This document shows, in pieces, positions 16,896-25,554 of a stretch of 64,000 nt of DNA (position 1 is its first letter; each line of letters opens with the position of its first letter). Position numbers and translations under genes: made by a program. The stretch is from Bacteroidota bacterium (GTDB lineage: Bacteria; Bacteroidota; Bacteroidia; Chitinophagales; Saprospiraceae). The DNA lies in NCBI GenBank assembly GCA_963169325.1, contig CAUJEY010000010.1, forward strand, positions 18,499 through 82,498. The letters are read 5' to 3'. The notes beneath the pieces were generated by a model. The model made no database searches, was not told where the DNA came from, and worked only from the letters and a program-made list of their open reading frames with translations.

Positions 16896-18131
16896 TCAAA
16901 TGCCTAACTTTCTAAGGGCCAAATATAGGGCGTTTGAGGAAATTTTATTTGGCATGACATTAATTTTTCTAACTTCGTCCAAAGCGCGTCGAATTGTAGC
17001 TGAAGTATCGCCGAAAATAGCCGCATCGGTCATCGGAGCATCTGCCTGCATCAGGTAGGCAAAAACGCGGGCCATACCGCAGTTGGCAATGAAATCCGGA
17101 ATAACGGCTGTACGTTCGTCGGCATGCCGGGCAGTGGGCCCGAAAAACACTTCATCGTCGACAAACGGCACATTTGCCCCGCAGGCGATCACCTCAATAT
17201 TGCCGGCTAAGAGTGCCTCTACCTGGGCAGGGGTCACCAGTTTGGACGCAGCGCCCGGGATAAAAATATCGGCGCCAAGATTCCAGATTCGTTCATTGAC
17301 CGTATCGAACGGCAACATGTCCGGGGCATCGAGTTTGTTTCCTTTTTTGGTATTGAACAAATGCTTCACCTCTTCGAGGGTCAATCCTTCCGGCTGGATG
17401 ATCCCTCCCTCGCGATCAATGATACCGATTATTTTAGCCCCCTCTTTGGCTAAGTAGCAGGCCGCTGCCGAGGCTACGTTGCCCCAGCCCTGTATGATCA
17501 CTGTTTTACCTGCCGGGGTTGTTTGGTGATACAGGTCGTAGAAATGCCGCAGGGACTCCGCTACGCCGTATCCGGTGATCAGATCGGCGACAGCATGTTT
17601 CACCCCGCTGCCCTCGGGCACAAACTCGGGGTCTTCCACGATTTTCGTGCAGCCATAGCGCAACTGGCCGATGAGGTTAATCTGTTGTCCTTCCGTAGGT
17701 TTCAGGTGTCCTCTGACGATGCCTTCCTGCGGATGCCACAAGCCGAGGTCTTCGGTTATAGGCACGACATCTTTCAATTCGTCCACATTCAGATCGCCGC
17801 CGGTACCATAGTAATGTTTCAGGATTGGCAGGACGGCTTTGTACCAGCGGGTGAGCACTTCCCAGCGCCGGGGGTCAGCCGGGTCGAAGTTGATGCCGCT
17901 TTTGGCGCCGCCAATGGCAGGGCCGCAAACGCTGAACTTGATTTCCATGACTTTGGCCAGCGATATAACTTCTTCGCGGGTCAGTCCTTTTCGCATACGG
18001 GTGCCTCCGCCGGCAGCGCCGTTGCGGAGCGAATTAATGACGATCCAGCCATCGGCGCCGGTTTGATCGTCATGCCATTCAAATACGATTTCGGGTTTTT
18101 TCTCTTTGTACCGCTTGAGCAACTCCTCCAT
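16896..18131 (-). CDS. Glu/Leu/Phe/Val dehydrogenase
   Basis: This NAD(P)-dependent amino-acid dehydrogenase (411 aa from 18131) catalyses reversible oxidative deamination to a 2-oxo acid. Visible blocks are NSLRNGAAGGGTRMRKGLT, the catalytic-Lys segment GPAIGGAKSGINFDPADPRR, GTGGDLNVDE with the conserved Asp, and the Rossmann stretch QGWGNVASAAACYLAKEGAKI. Substrate (Glu against branched chain) cannot be read safely from the sequence. The ORF-track extension to 18371 crosses the promoter box at 18183-18190 and overlaps the divergent gene, so it is rejected. Context gives a nitrogen-metabolism theme with the ureohydrolase-like neighbour. Confidence 0.9.
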   Translation of the reverse strand: MEELLKRYKEKKPEIVFEWHDDQTGADGWIVINSLRNGAAGGGTRMRKGLTREEVISLAKVMEIKFSVCGPAIGGAKSGINFDPADPRRWEVLTRWYKAVLPILKHYYGTGGDLNVDELKDVVPITEDLGLWHPQEGIVRGHLKPTEGQQINLIGQLRYGCTKIVEDPEFVPEGSGVKHAVADLITGYGVAESLRHFYDLYHQTTPAGKTVIIQGWGNVASAAACYLAKEGAKIIGIIDREGGIIQPEGLTLEEVKHLFNTKKGNKLDAPDMLPFDTVNERIWNLGADIFIPGAASKLVTPAQVEALLAGNIEVIACGANVPFVDDEVFFGPTARHADERTAVIPDFIANCGMARVFAYLMQADAPMTDAAIFGDTSATIRRALDEVRKINVMPNKISSNALYLALRKLGI

Positions 18132-18182
18132 CCGGGTGGTGTACGTGTGTTGGTTAAGGCTGAAAGTTTTTGAAAAGAAGCG

Positions 18183-18190
18183 CAAAAGTA
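18183..18190 (-). promoter_or_regulatory. -7 box (TACTTTTG) for the amino-acid dehydrogenase gene
   Basis: TACTTTTG on the - strand matches TAnnTTTG, about 52 bases upstream of the start at 18131, in the gap between divergent genes. The -33 element is only partly matched. Confidence 0.45.
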
Positions 18191-18240
18191 GACAAAAGAA
18201 AAATAAACTCCGTTTTTTGTCGGGCAAACAAAAAGAACCC

Positions 18241-19347
18241 ATGCTGCAGAACTGGTTGAAGCCCCTGAGCCCGGCAATGCTCAAATCGATTGAACCATTA
18301 CCGGAGCATTCGGCAGGGAAAAATATATTGTTGCACGGCGAACAAATACCTGGTCTGAAGGGCGTCCGCATTGCATTGATCGGCGCCGGTGAGAAAGAGG
18401 CGAATGCTGTTCGCGCACACTTTTACCGAACGAGCTGTTTATTCCCCAAAAACGCTATTGCCGATCTTGGCAACCTCCGCCGGGCCGAGCCCGAGATGCT
18501 GATGCCCGTGGTTTATGAACTGCTGAGCGGAAATGTGCTGCCGGTCATTCTGGCGCAGCGCGACGAATTGTCCCGCGCGCATTTCTTAGCCTACCAGGAG
18601 GCTAAATCTTTGGTCAACCTGGCCGTGATTGATGAACGGCTGCGCATGGGCGACCCTAACGCTGCCGCCGCAGATACCGTGTACACTCCGCTATTGCAGC
18701 CACGACACCCTTTGTTGTTCCATTTTGGGTTGGTCGGTTGCCAAACACATCAAATGCCCCCCGGGCTGTTCGATTTTCTCGCCCGGCACCATTTCGATAT
18801 CGTACGGCTTGGTAAATCCCGCTCGTCTATAGAGGAAACCGAGCCTGTTTTGCGCGATGCCGATTTGCTGGCGTTTCACCTCAGCGCACTCAAAAATTGT
18901 GAGGCCCCAGGCGTTTCGGAGGCATCGCCCTCGGGTTATTTCACCGAAGAAGCCTGTCAACTTTGCCGTTATGCCGGCATGAGCGATAAACTGACTTCAT
19001 TCGGCATTTACGGTTATCACCGCGACCGGGACCGCGACGACCAAACGGCACAGACGATCAGCCAGATGCTCTGGTATTTCCTCGAAGGTTATTTCAACCG
19101 GAAAAACGACTTCCCGGCATCCAAGGACGGCCTGAATGAGTATATCGTGGACTTTCGGGAGATGAACTATCAAATCACGTTTTGGAAAAGCGTCCGCAGC
19201 GGACGGTGGTGGATGCAAACGCCCGTGGCAACGAAGAAAAAACATCAGCGACATACACTGATCCCCTGTTCTTTTCAGGATTACCAGGCCGCCTGCCGCG
19301 AAGACCTGCCCGATCGCTTGCTGCAAGCCTTGCGGCGGTTCGGGTAA
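18241..19347 (+). CDS. ureohydrolase (arginase/formimidoylglutamase)-like protein with altered metal site
   Basis: The 368-residue protein follows the arginase-fold layout used by a Bacteroidota group: IALIGAGEKEANAVRAHFY, the LPVILAQRDELSRAHFLAYQ segment in place of GGDHS, and the late block ACQLCRYAGMSDKLTSFGIYGY. The Asp-rich Mn2+ ligands of active ureohydrolases (DAHxD, SxDxDxxDP) are not seen. The position of the second reads DLLAFHLSALKNCEAPG, with His and Ser where Asp residues are expected. Activity is therefore doubtful. The start at 18241 is chosen over 18106 because the latter overlaps the divergent dehydrogenase. Confidence 0.65.
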   Translation: MLQNWLKPLSPAMLKSIEPLPEHSAGKNILLHGEQIPGLKGVRIALIGAGEKEANAVRAHFYRTSCLFPKNAIADLGNLRRAEPEMLMPVVYELLSGNVLPVILAQRDELSRAHFLAYQEAKSLVNLAVIDERLRMGDPNAAAADTVYTPLLQPRHPLLFHFGLVGCQTHQMPPGLFDFLARHHFDIVRLGKSRSSIEETEPVLRDADLLAFHLSALKNCEAPGVSEASPSGYFTEEACQLCRYAGMSDKLTSFGIYGYHRDRDRDDQTAQTISQMLWYFLEGYFNRKNDFPASKDGLNEYIVDFREMNYQITFWKSVRSGRWWMQTPVATKKKHQRHTLIPCSFQDYQAACREDLPDRLLQALRRFG

Positions 19348-19403
19348 TTTTTGCGTAGAACCCTGAATTCTTCCTTACCTTTCAGCCCTTTATTTCCTGC
19401 ATT

Positions 19404-20384
19404 ATGGACGAATCTCGAATACGATACGCCGGCTGGACGTCGGCGTTACCCTCAGGCAGCCAATCGCTGCCTGCAACTTTTCTACTTACTGGGTCAGCCA
19501 TTTTAGTGGCGGTGTGGAGCACCCTTTTTTTTTCCGAGGTTTTTAGCGGTCGTTTAATCCTGCCCTTAGCAGGCGCCTTAGTTTTGTTTTTCGCGATACT
19601 CCTGTTGCGAAAGGCCGGCTTTTTGTACACCGACCGGAAGTACACGGAGGCCGATGATGCGTTGTTCGAATATTTTGTGCAACAAAATGCCGGAACGAAC
19701 GGCGAGGCAGAGGTTTCGGCCACCCTGATGGAAAACGCCCTCCATCTCAAAACCGTACGCGCGCTGGATTGTATGACGCCCCGCCCCGAAATCGTGTATA
19801 TTGACGTAAACGCTGCCGTAGAAACATTACGGCACTTGTTTGTGGAAAGCAGCATGTCGAGGATTATCGTAACGGAAGGCGAGTTGGATCAGGTACTCGG
19901 TTATGTACATGTGCAACAGATGCTGCTCTTGCCGAAACAAATACGCGATATTGTTTTGCCCATTTCCTATGTACCGGAAACGATTTCCGTAAACGACCTG
20001 CTACATAAATTGATCAAAAGCCGTAACAGCATTGCCTGCGTGGTAGATGAATACGGCAGCCTCGCAGGCCTTATCACACTGGAGGATGCCCTGGAGCAAC
20101 TTTTCGGTGACATCGACGACGAACACGACCAGAAAGAATTTATTGAAGCGCAAATCAGTCCAACCGAATTCCTGTTTTCCGGGCGCCTGAAAGTGGACTA
20201 TCTGAATGAAAAATATCCGGTACTCGCGCTTCCCCCGGGGGAATACCATACCCTGTCCGGATACCTGGTGACAGCCACCAAAACGATACCCCAACAAGGC
20301 GCCCGTTTGGACCTGGATGGAAAAATTTTTATCCTGGAATTAGTCAGCGATCGAAAAATCGAAACCGTGCGAGTGTTAGTTTGA
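19404..20384 (+). CDS. CBS-pair / CorC-HlyC domain membrane protein
   Basis: The 326-residue protein has two N-terminal transmembrane helices (about 22-42 and 50-68). It then has a CBS pair introduced by VRALDCMTPRPEIVYIDVN with CVVDEYGSLAGLITLEDALEQLFGDI in the second CBS, and a C-terminal transporter-associated (CorC/HlyC) domain, GRLKVDYLNEKYPVL through LDLDGKIFILELV. The DUF21/CNNM membrane domain of full-length CorC/GldE proteins is missing and replaced by a shorter two-helix anchor. It may be a regulatory relative of GldE rather than an ion transporter. Its stop codon abuts a long hairpin. Confidence 0.75.
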   Translation: MDESRIRYAGWTSALPSGSQSLPATFLLTGSAILVAVWSTLFFSEVFSGRLILPLAGALVLFFAILLLRKAGFLYTDRKYTEADDALFEYFVQQNAGTNGEAEVSATLMENALHLKTVRALDCMTPRPEIVYIDVNAAVETLRHLFVESSMSRIIVTEGELDQVLGYVHVQQMLLLPKQIRDIVLPISYVPETISVNDLLHKLIKSRNSIACVVDEYGSLAGLITLEDALEQLFGDIDDEHDQKEFIEAQISPTEFLFSGRLKVDYLNEKYPVLALPPGEYHTLSGYLVTATKTIPQQGARLDLDGKIFILELVSDRKIETVRVLV

Positions 20385-20451
20385 ATTTACGATGTACGAT
20401 TTTGGATTTACGATTGGGGGAATCGTAAATCCAAAATCGTACTTCGTAAAT
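20385..20451. terminator. 31-bp-arm hairpin made of heptanucleotide units, between convergent genes
   Basis: Arms of 31 bases with a single mismatch flank a GGGGG loop. Each arm is a run of seven-base units (TTTACGA, TGTACGA, TTTTGGA, TTTACGA). It begins on the base after the CBS-protein stop and ends two bases before the peroxidase stop. There is no classical T-run, but position and stability suggest transcript termination or 3'-end protection for both genes. Confidence 0.7.
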
Positions 20452-20453
20452 GC

Positions 20454-21803
20454 TTACTTACATCCCATTTCCACCCGGGAAAGTGGGTCATTGTTCGGGA
20501 AACAGTTGCCCGACATGGTTTGTGCAGGGGCATACCGCGTCATATTCGGGTCGTAGAGGCCATTTCCCAGGAATTCGACAAGGTCGGTGATTTCTTCTTC
20601 CGTCAGTCCCAGCGGTTGGAATTGCACTGCAATCTGACTGGCCGGCACATCGGGGTTTTCAGGTATGGCATTATTAAAGTATTCCACCACTTCCCGCAAG
20701 GATTTTTTGCTGGCACCGTGAAAGTAAAAATCAACATCCCGCAGGTTGTAGAGCTGTGGCACTTTGAATTTGTGCATATCCTCAGCCAATCCGGTGAAGC
20801 CGCCGCGGCCGGAGTTTCGTTTATCGCTGGGTCCTGTACGGAAAACATTGTGCCCGCTTTGGTACAGGTTTTTAACCCCAAGGGCAAAAAATTGGTGTGG
20901 CAGTGTGTTCAACGACGGGCTGTTGTGGCAACCGACACATCCGGCTTTGCCGAAAAAAAGTGTAGCGCCCCTTTTCTGCTGGTCTGTCATTGCTGTTTTA
21001 TCCCCTTTCAGCCAGCTTTGAAAAGGCGCCTGGTTGGTCAGGATAGTTCTGAAATAGGCAGCGATGGCAAAGGCAGCCGTTTGTCGCGTATAACGCTCGC
21101 TCACCGGAATATCGGGGAAGGCCTCGTCGAACATGGCGGTATACCCCAGTGAATCGGTGACCGCTTTGTTGACAACCTGCCGATGGACGATCAAAGCCCG
21201 CTCGTTGTTGGCTTCCAGGCCCATCAAACCTTTAAAATTGATTTCCACCAGGGTATCCTGCTTCCATACCGATTCAGTACCGGCGTTTGCCCCGAACGAA
21301 CCGAAAGTACCCGACCACAGCGCATTGGTCACAAAAGTGGTATTGATCACCGGTAAAGGTCTTGCGCCCTGCGCATCCACCTCGTCACCCTGGTAAAGTG
21401 GGTTTTTGGAGCGCCCTTCTCCACTTTCGCCAAAGCCGATTGCGCCGTCTGCCACACCCTGAAAACGGCCGGCCGTAAAGCCCCTTTGTGGAATATGGCA
21501 ACTACTGCATGAGTAGGCTACCTTAGAAACCGGATAGGTGGGCTCCAATCCAAGCCCGGTTTCGAAAAAAAGCATTTTGCCCAGATTCACCTTGGCAGCC
21601 GTGACCGGGTTTTTGGGGTCCTGATTGGGGAGTGTGGCGTAATCGTCGCTTTCCGGCAGGATAAAATCTGCGATAGACCCGGACTGTGTCCGGTTGGAGA
21701 TAGTCTGAGTCAACTCATGATCGAGTGGGCTCCATAATGGCTCGTTTTTACAGGCAAAAAAAACAGCCGCAACAATGGCTGAGAAGATGTAAATTTTTCG
21801 CAT
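20454..21803 (-). CDS. di-haem cytochrome c peroxidase (CcpA/MauG family) lipoprotein
   Basis: The 449-residue protein has a lipoprotein leader (AAVFFACKNEP, Cys about residue 18) and two CxxCH haem c sites, SCSSCHIPQRGF (about residue 99) and GCVGCHNSP (about residue 288). This is the pattern of bacterial di-haem peroxidases, which reduce H2O2 in the periplasm with electrons from small cytochromes. The intervening AAYFRTILTNQAPFQSWLKGD and C-terminal KVPQLYNLRDVDFYFHGASKKSLREVV blocks are typical. It is followed in transcription by the heptamer hairpin. A substrate-oxidising MauG-like role cannot be excluded. Confidence 0.88.
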   Translation of the reverse strand: MRKIYIFSAIVAAVFFACKNEPLWSPLDHELTQTISNRTQSGSIADFILPESDDYATLPNQDPKNPVTAAKVNLGKMLFFETGLGLEPTYPVSKVAYSCSSCHIPQRGFTAGRFQGVADGAIGFGESGEGRSKNPLYQGDEVDAQGARPLPVINTTFVTNALWSGTFGSFGANAGTESVWKQDTLVEINFKGLMGLEANNERALIVHRQVVNKAVTDSLGYTAMFDEAFPDIPVSERYTRQTAAFAIAAYFRTILTNQAPFQSWLKGDKTAMTDQQKRGATLFFGKAGCVGCHNSPSLNTLPHQFFALGVKNLYQSGHNVFRTGPSDKRNSGRGGFTGLAEDMHKFKVPQLYNLRDVDFYFHGASKKSLREVVEYFNNAIPENPDVPASQIAVQFQPLGLTEEEITDLVEFLGNGLYDPNMTRYAPAQTMSGNCFPNNDPLSRVEMGCK

Positions 21804-22006
21804 GGATTAGCGCAGTTGTCTTGTTATTATAGTAAAAAGGTTCAGCGAGAACAAAGCCTTGCGACCTGTCCGCATTACTAAATACAAACACTGCGCCACA
21901 GGTCAAAATAATATGACAGCTAAACGACAATTTCGGTACAACCGCACCCATGTGAGCAAATTTTAAGCGCACTTTAAGGAGTGACTACCTCCTCCGGTGT
22001 AGAGAT

Positions 22007-23227
22007 TTATTCAGAACTCAGTTCCCCGGTTTTTTCCAGCTCCACCGGCCGGTCACGGTACAACATGGCGCCCAACATCATAATCAGGCTGGTGGCCAGA
22101 ATGACAAAGAACAATATGCCTTCGGCAAATTGATCAATATGCTGCCATTCGGGGATTTTGTAAAAAAGCAATACGGTCACCAACCCCCTCGGTATATAAA
22201 AAAGCTCAGGAAACAGATCGTAGCGGTGTACCACCCGGAGGTAAACAAAACGAAGCACGAACAAAACGCCGACGATGGAAGAGCCGAGCAGGAGGACTTG
22301 TTTATCATAAAGAAGATTTATATCCATGCCAAAACCGAAAATAATAAAGAAAAAGGTACGGATCAGAAAAGCGGATTCGGCGGTAATTGATTTTAAAAAC
22401 CCCCGCACCTCGTCCACACTTTGGATGCTAAAATAGCTGTGCAGGGGTTTCCAGCGAAACAGTTCCCAGTTATTGACCACCATGCCGAAGAGTAAAATCG
22501 TCAGCAGGGAAGGCAAGTGCATCATTTTTCCACCCGCATAAACCACGATCAGCACGGCAAAAACTAGAAAAAACTTAATGTTCACCCGGTTTTTTATCAG
22601 CAACAGCATCAGGAAGAAGCACACGGCTACCGACAAAACAATTCCAACGGGAATGCTTGCAATAAACCAGGTCACGTCCTTTCCGGAAATCGTTGGCGCG
22701 GTAGTGAAAAAGTTAAACACCATGATACCCAGCACATCCGAAAAAGAGGCCTCATAGATCAGGAATTCTTTTTTCTCCACACTTAAATGATGTACGCTCG
22801 GCAAAACGATTGCGCTGCTGACGATACTCAGCGGAATAGCATATACGATACAATTTATAATGGGCGTTTCGGGCAAAAACCATTGTATAAGACCTGCAAC
22901 TGCCAGGGTGGATAGCACAAAAATGATCATGCCGGAAAAAAACGAATTGCGAATCAAGGGTAATTTTTCTCGCGAAACTTCCAGGTCAAGCCCAGCCTCC
23001 AAAACGATCATGATCAGGCCGACCGTGCCGATCATTTCGATCAACGTAGGTGGAATATGAAATGTAAAGCCCATGATGCCGGACAGGTACCGGAGTAAAA
23101 TGCCGGTCCCCAGCAGCAGCAATACAGAAGGAATCCGGGTAGCCCGGTTCAGCACCGAAAATAAATATGACAGGATAATCAGACCGCAAAAAGTGAATAA
23201 TACGGTGTACGCAGATAAGTTTTCCAT
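22007..23227 (-). CDS. cation:proton antiporter (CPA superfamily)
   Basis: The 406-residue membrane protein shows about twelve hydrophobic segments. The early block TVGLIMIVLEAGLDLEVSREKL is characteristic of KefB/NhaP-type antiporters. The central IPLSIVSSAIVLPSVHHLSVEKKEFLIYEASFSDVLGIMVF carries the acidic pair region (EASFSD) expected to bind the cation. It presumably exchanges Na+ or K+ for H+ across the inner membrane. No C-terminal regulatory TrkA domain is present. The start at 23227 is preferred to 23275 because MENLSAYTVLF leads directly into the first helix. Confidence 0.85.
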   Translation of the reverse strand: MENLSAYTVLFTFCGLIILSYLFSVLNRATRIPSVLLLLGTGILLRYLSGIMGFTFHIPPTLIEMIGTVGLIMIVLEAGLDLEVSREKLPLIRNSFFSGMIIFVLSTLAVAGLIQWFLPETPIINCIVYAIPLSIVSSAIVLPSVHHLSVEKKEFLIYEASFSDVLGIMVFNFFTTAPTISGKDVTWFIASIPVGIVLSVAVCFFLMLLLIKNRVNIKFFLVFAVLIVVYAGGKMMHLPSLLTILLFGMVVNNWELFRWKPLHSYFSIQSVDEVRGFLKSITAESAFLIRTFFFIIFGFGMDINLLYDKQVLLLGSSIVGVLFVLRFVYLRVVHRYDLFPELFYIPRGLVTVLLFYKIPEWQHIDQFAEGILFFVILATSLIMMLGAMLYRDRPVELEKTGELSSE

Positions 23228-23357
23228 CAATTGAAATAGTTTTGACCCCGCAAAGTAGTAAAGAAGTCCCGACAATCAGATTGTTGTGATATTGTTACTT
23301 TAACGCCGTCAAATTGCCGCGCTTGCATTTCTTTTTTAAGTATATCAATCCTGACAC

Positions 23358-24410
23358 ATGACAACAATCAAAGGCCCGGCCATTTTTCTGGCTCAATTTA
23401 TGGGCGACAGCGCCCCCTTTAACGCCCTCGAATCCGTTTGTCGCTGGGCGGCATCGCTCGGTTATGAGGGCGTGCAAATACCTACCTGGGACAGCCGCCT
23501 GATTGACCTCGAAAAAGCCGCCGAAAGCAAAACTTATTGCGATGACCTGCGCGGCCGTATTGAGGCCTGCGGCGTCACCATTACCGAACTGAGCACCCAC
23601 CTGCAGGGGCAATTAGTGGCTGTACACCCGGCGTACGATCTCATGTTCGACGCCTTCGCCCCGGCACATTTGCACGGCAACCCGAAAGGCCGCACCGAAT
23701 GGGCCGTGCAAACCCTGAAACATGCCGCCAAGGCCAGCCGGAATCTCGGCCTGAACGCCCATGCCACCTTCTCCGGCGCGCTGATCTGGCACACCGTGTA
23801 CCCCTGGCCGCAGCGCCCTAAAGGGCTCGTAGAGGCTGCATTCAAAGAATTAGCCGCTCGCTGGCTCCCAATCCTGGACGCTTTCGACGAGGCCGGCGTC
23901 GACCTTTGTTACGAAATCCACCCCGGCGAAGACCTGCACGACGGCGCCACTTTCGAACGTTTCCTGGCCGCCACCGGAAACCACCCGCGCTGCAATATCC
24001 TCTACGACCCCTCGCACTTCGTCCTCCAGCAATTGGACTATCTGCAGTACATCGATTTTTACCACGAACGGATCAAAATGTTTCACGTCAAAGACGCCGA
24101 GTTCAACCCAACCGGCCGGAGCGGCGTGTACGGCGGCTTCCAGGATTGGGTGGACCGCCCGGGGCGTTTCCGCTCGCTCGGCGACGGGCAGGTGGATTTT
24201 AAAGATATTTTCTCCAAGCTGGCGCAATACGGCTACAATGGCTGGGCCGTGCTTGAATGGGAATGTTGCATCAAAGACGCGGCACAGGGAGCCCTCGAAG
24301 GCGCCCCGTTCATTCGCGACCATATCATCAAAGTAACCGAACGGGCATTCGACGATTTTGCCGGCGGCGCTGTGGATGAAAACCTGCTGAAACGGATCAT
24401 CGGCTTGTAA
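23358..24410 (+). CDS. sugar phosphate isomerase/epimerase (xylose isomerase-like TIM barrel)
   Basis: The 350-residue protein belongs to the AP_endonuc_2/xylose-isomerase-like barrel family. Metal-ligand segments are visible: VDLCYEIHPGEDLHDG with the ligand Glu, NILYDPSHF, IKMFHVKDAEF and AVLEWECCIKD with the last Glu. Such proteins isomerise or epimerise sugars or inositols, or act as 3-keto-sugar enzymes; the substrate is unknown. Its TAA overlaps the next start (TAATG), indicating translational coupling with the lysozyme-like membrane protein, although the two have no obvious functional link. Confidence 0.87.
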   Translation: MTTIKGPAIFLAQFMGDSAPFNALESVCRWAASLGYEGVQIPTWDSRLIDLEKAAESKTYCDDLRGRIEACGVTITELSTHLQGQLVAVHPAYDLMFDAFAPAHLHGNPKGRTEWAVQTLKHAAKASRNLGLNAHATFSGALIWHTVYPWPQRPKGLVEAAFKELAARWLPILDAFDEAGVDLCYEIHPGEDLHDGATFERFLAATGNHPRCNILYDPSHFVLQQLDYLQYIDFYHERIKMFHVKDAEFNPTGRSGVYGGFQDWVDRPGRFRSLGDGQVDFKDIFSKLAQYGYNGWAVLEWECCIKDAAQGALEGAPFIRDHIIKVTERAFDDFAGGAVDENLLKRIIGL

Positions 24411-25420
24411 TGCGACGACTTTGTGCCATATCCGGGCTTTGCCTTCTCACCGCGAGTTGTTCCCGCACGGAAGGCAAAGCTTTGCTGGATTTTATCCAAT
24501 CCCTGCTCTACCAGGACACCTGGTTTCGCTGGATCGTTTGTATTATCCTGGTATATCTGGTGTTACAAACGTTTCGAATCGTGGGGTTGGCGCTTTGGTT
24601 CGCCTTTCAATTTTTAAAAAAGAGTTACCGGTTCCTTTTTGTTTGGGGAAAAAGAAACCTGATTATCATCGGTTTGCTCGGCACCCTGTTGTGGTTGTTC
24701 AGCAATCCGCTCGTCGACTTTTTGCAGGAGATCGAGCAGCGCTTTTTTAATCCGGTTTACCTCGATCAATACGAAAGATACAGTGAAGAACACCTCACCG
24801 CCATTTATGAAACGGAGTTGGCCAAACGGGTCGATCCGTATGAGAAAGCCGTCGTCGTCCGGCGAACACGCGAAATGGCCGCAAAAATCCAGTCCACGCC
24901 ATTAGCCATCTACGAAGCCGCCTACCTGGAATGCGGACTGAAACCCTTTGAAGTACGCAGCGACGAAGTAGCGGCAGGCTGGATTCAATTTACGCGGGTC
25001 GGATTGGGCAGCCTCAGTTGGAACGGCAAACCCGTCAGCTTTGACCAGGTATTGACCGCCTGCCGGAACAGGGACATCGGATTTATCATGGACCTGACGG
25101 AACAGTACCTCGTGCGCAAATACGAGCAATCGGGCCGGAAACCCCTGAATAATACCATCGACCTATACTTATCTTTATTCGCCCCGGCGCTCATCGGCGC
25201 GCCTTCCGAGCGGGTCGTTTACCAGGGATTCGACAATCCCAGTTATTATAAAAACGACGGCCTCGACGGCTGGTACGCGGCCGCCGACGCGCAGGGCCGC
25301 CGGCAGATTTTTCACAAACGCTCCGAACGCGACGGGAAGATCACGATCTGGGAAATTTACCTCGCCCTGGAGGCCAAAAAGGGGAGATTGATTGCAAATT
25401 ACGTGCCGCGGGATTTTTAG
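24410..25420 (+). CDS. membrane-anchored protein with a lysozyme/transglycosylase-like domain
   Basis: The 336-residue protein has a short leader with LLTASC (possible lipobox), two transmembrane helices (about 38-62 and 80-98), and a soluble C-terminal half. That half resembles phage-type lysozyme/transglycosylase domains: STPLAIYEAAYLECGL, then AAGWIQFTRVGLGS, and NTIDLYLSLFAPALIGAPSE followed by YYKNDGLDG. The Glu in YLECGL or IYEAAY is the likely acid, but this is inferred from pattern only. A cell-wall remodelling role is plausible. It is translationally coupled to the preceding isomerase. Confidence 0.55.
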   Translation: MRRLCAISGLCLLTASCSRTEGKALLDFIQSLLYQDTWFRWIVCIILVYLVLQTFRIVGLALWFAFQFLKKSYRFLFVWGKRNLIIIGLLGTLLWLFSNPLVDFLQEIEQRFFNPVYLDQYERYSEEHLTAIYETELAKRVDPYEKAVVVRRTREMAAKIQSTPLAIYEAAYLECGLKPFEVRSDEVAAGWIQFTRVGLGSLSWNGKPVSFDQVLTACRNRDIGFIMDLTEQYLVRKYEQSGRKPLNNTIDLYLSLFAPALIGAPSERVVYQGFDNPSYYKNDGLDGWYAAADAQGRRQIFHKRSERDGKITIWEIYLALEAKKGRLIANYVPRDF

Positions 25421-25435
25421 TTAAACTTTGTATGT

Positions 25436-25470
25436 TTTGGCGCATTTTTACCCTGTTTGGGCTATTTTTG
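25436..25470 (+). promoter_or_regulatory. promoter for the two-TM protein gene
   Basis: TTTG at 25436-25439, 23 bases, then TATTTTTG at 25463-25470 match the Bacteroidota -33/-7 pattern. The gene start at 25555 lies about 80 bases downstream. The upstream ORF start at 25432 would lie before the transcript begins. Confidence 0.45.
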
Positions 25471-25554
25471 AGGCTGTCTGATTCTTTTTTTAATCTTAAA
25501 GTGAAACCAGTTAAGCCTAAACAGCTTAACCAAAACACTTACACCGCCTTAAAC

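Noticed and set aside
16896-18371. Dehydrogenase start at 18371
   Set aside because: The extension overlaps the divergent gene and its own promoter; the conserved protein begins at MEELLKRY.
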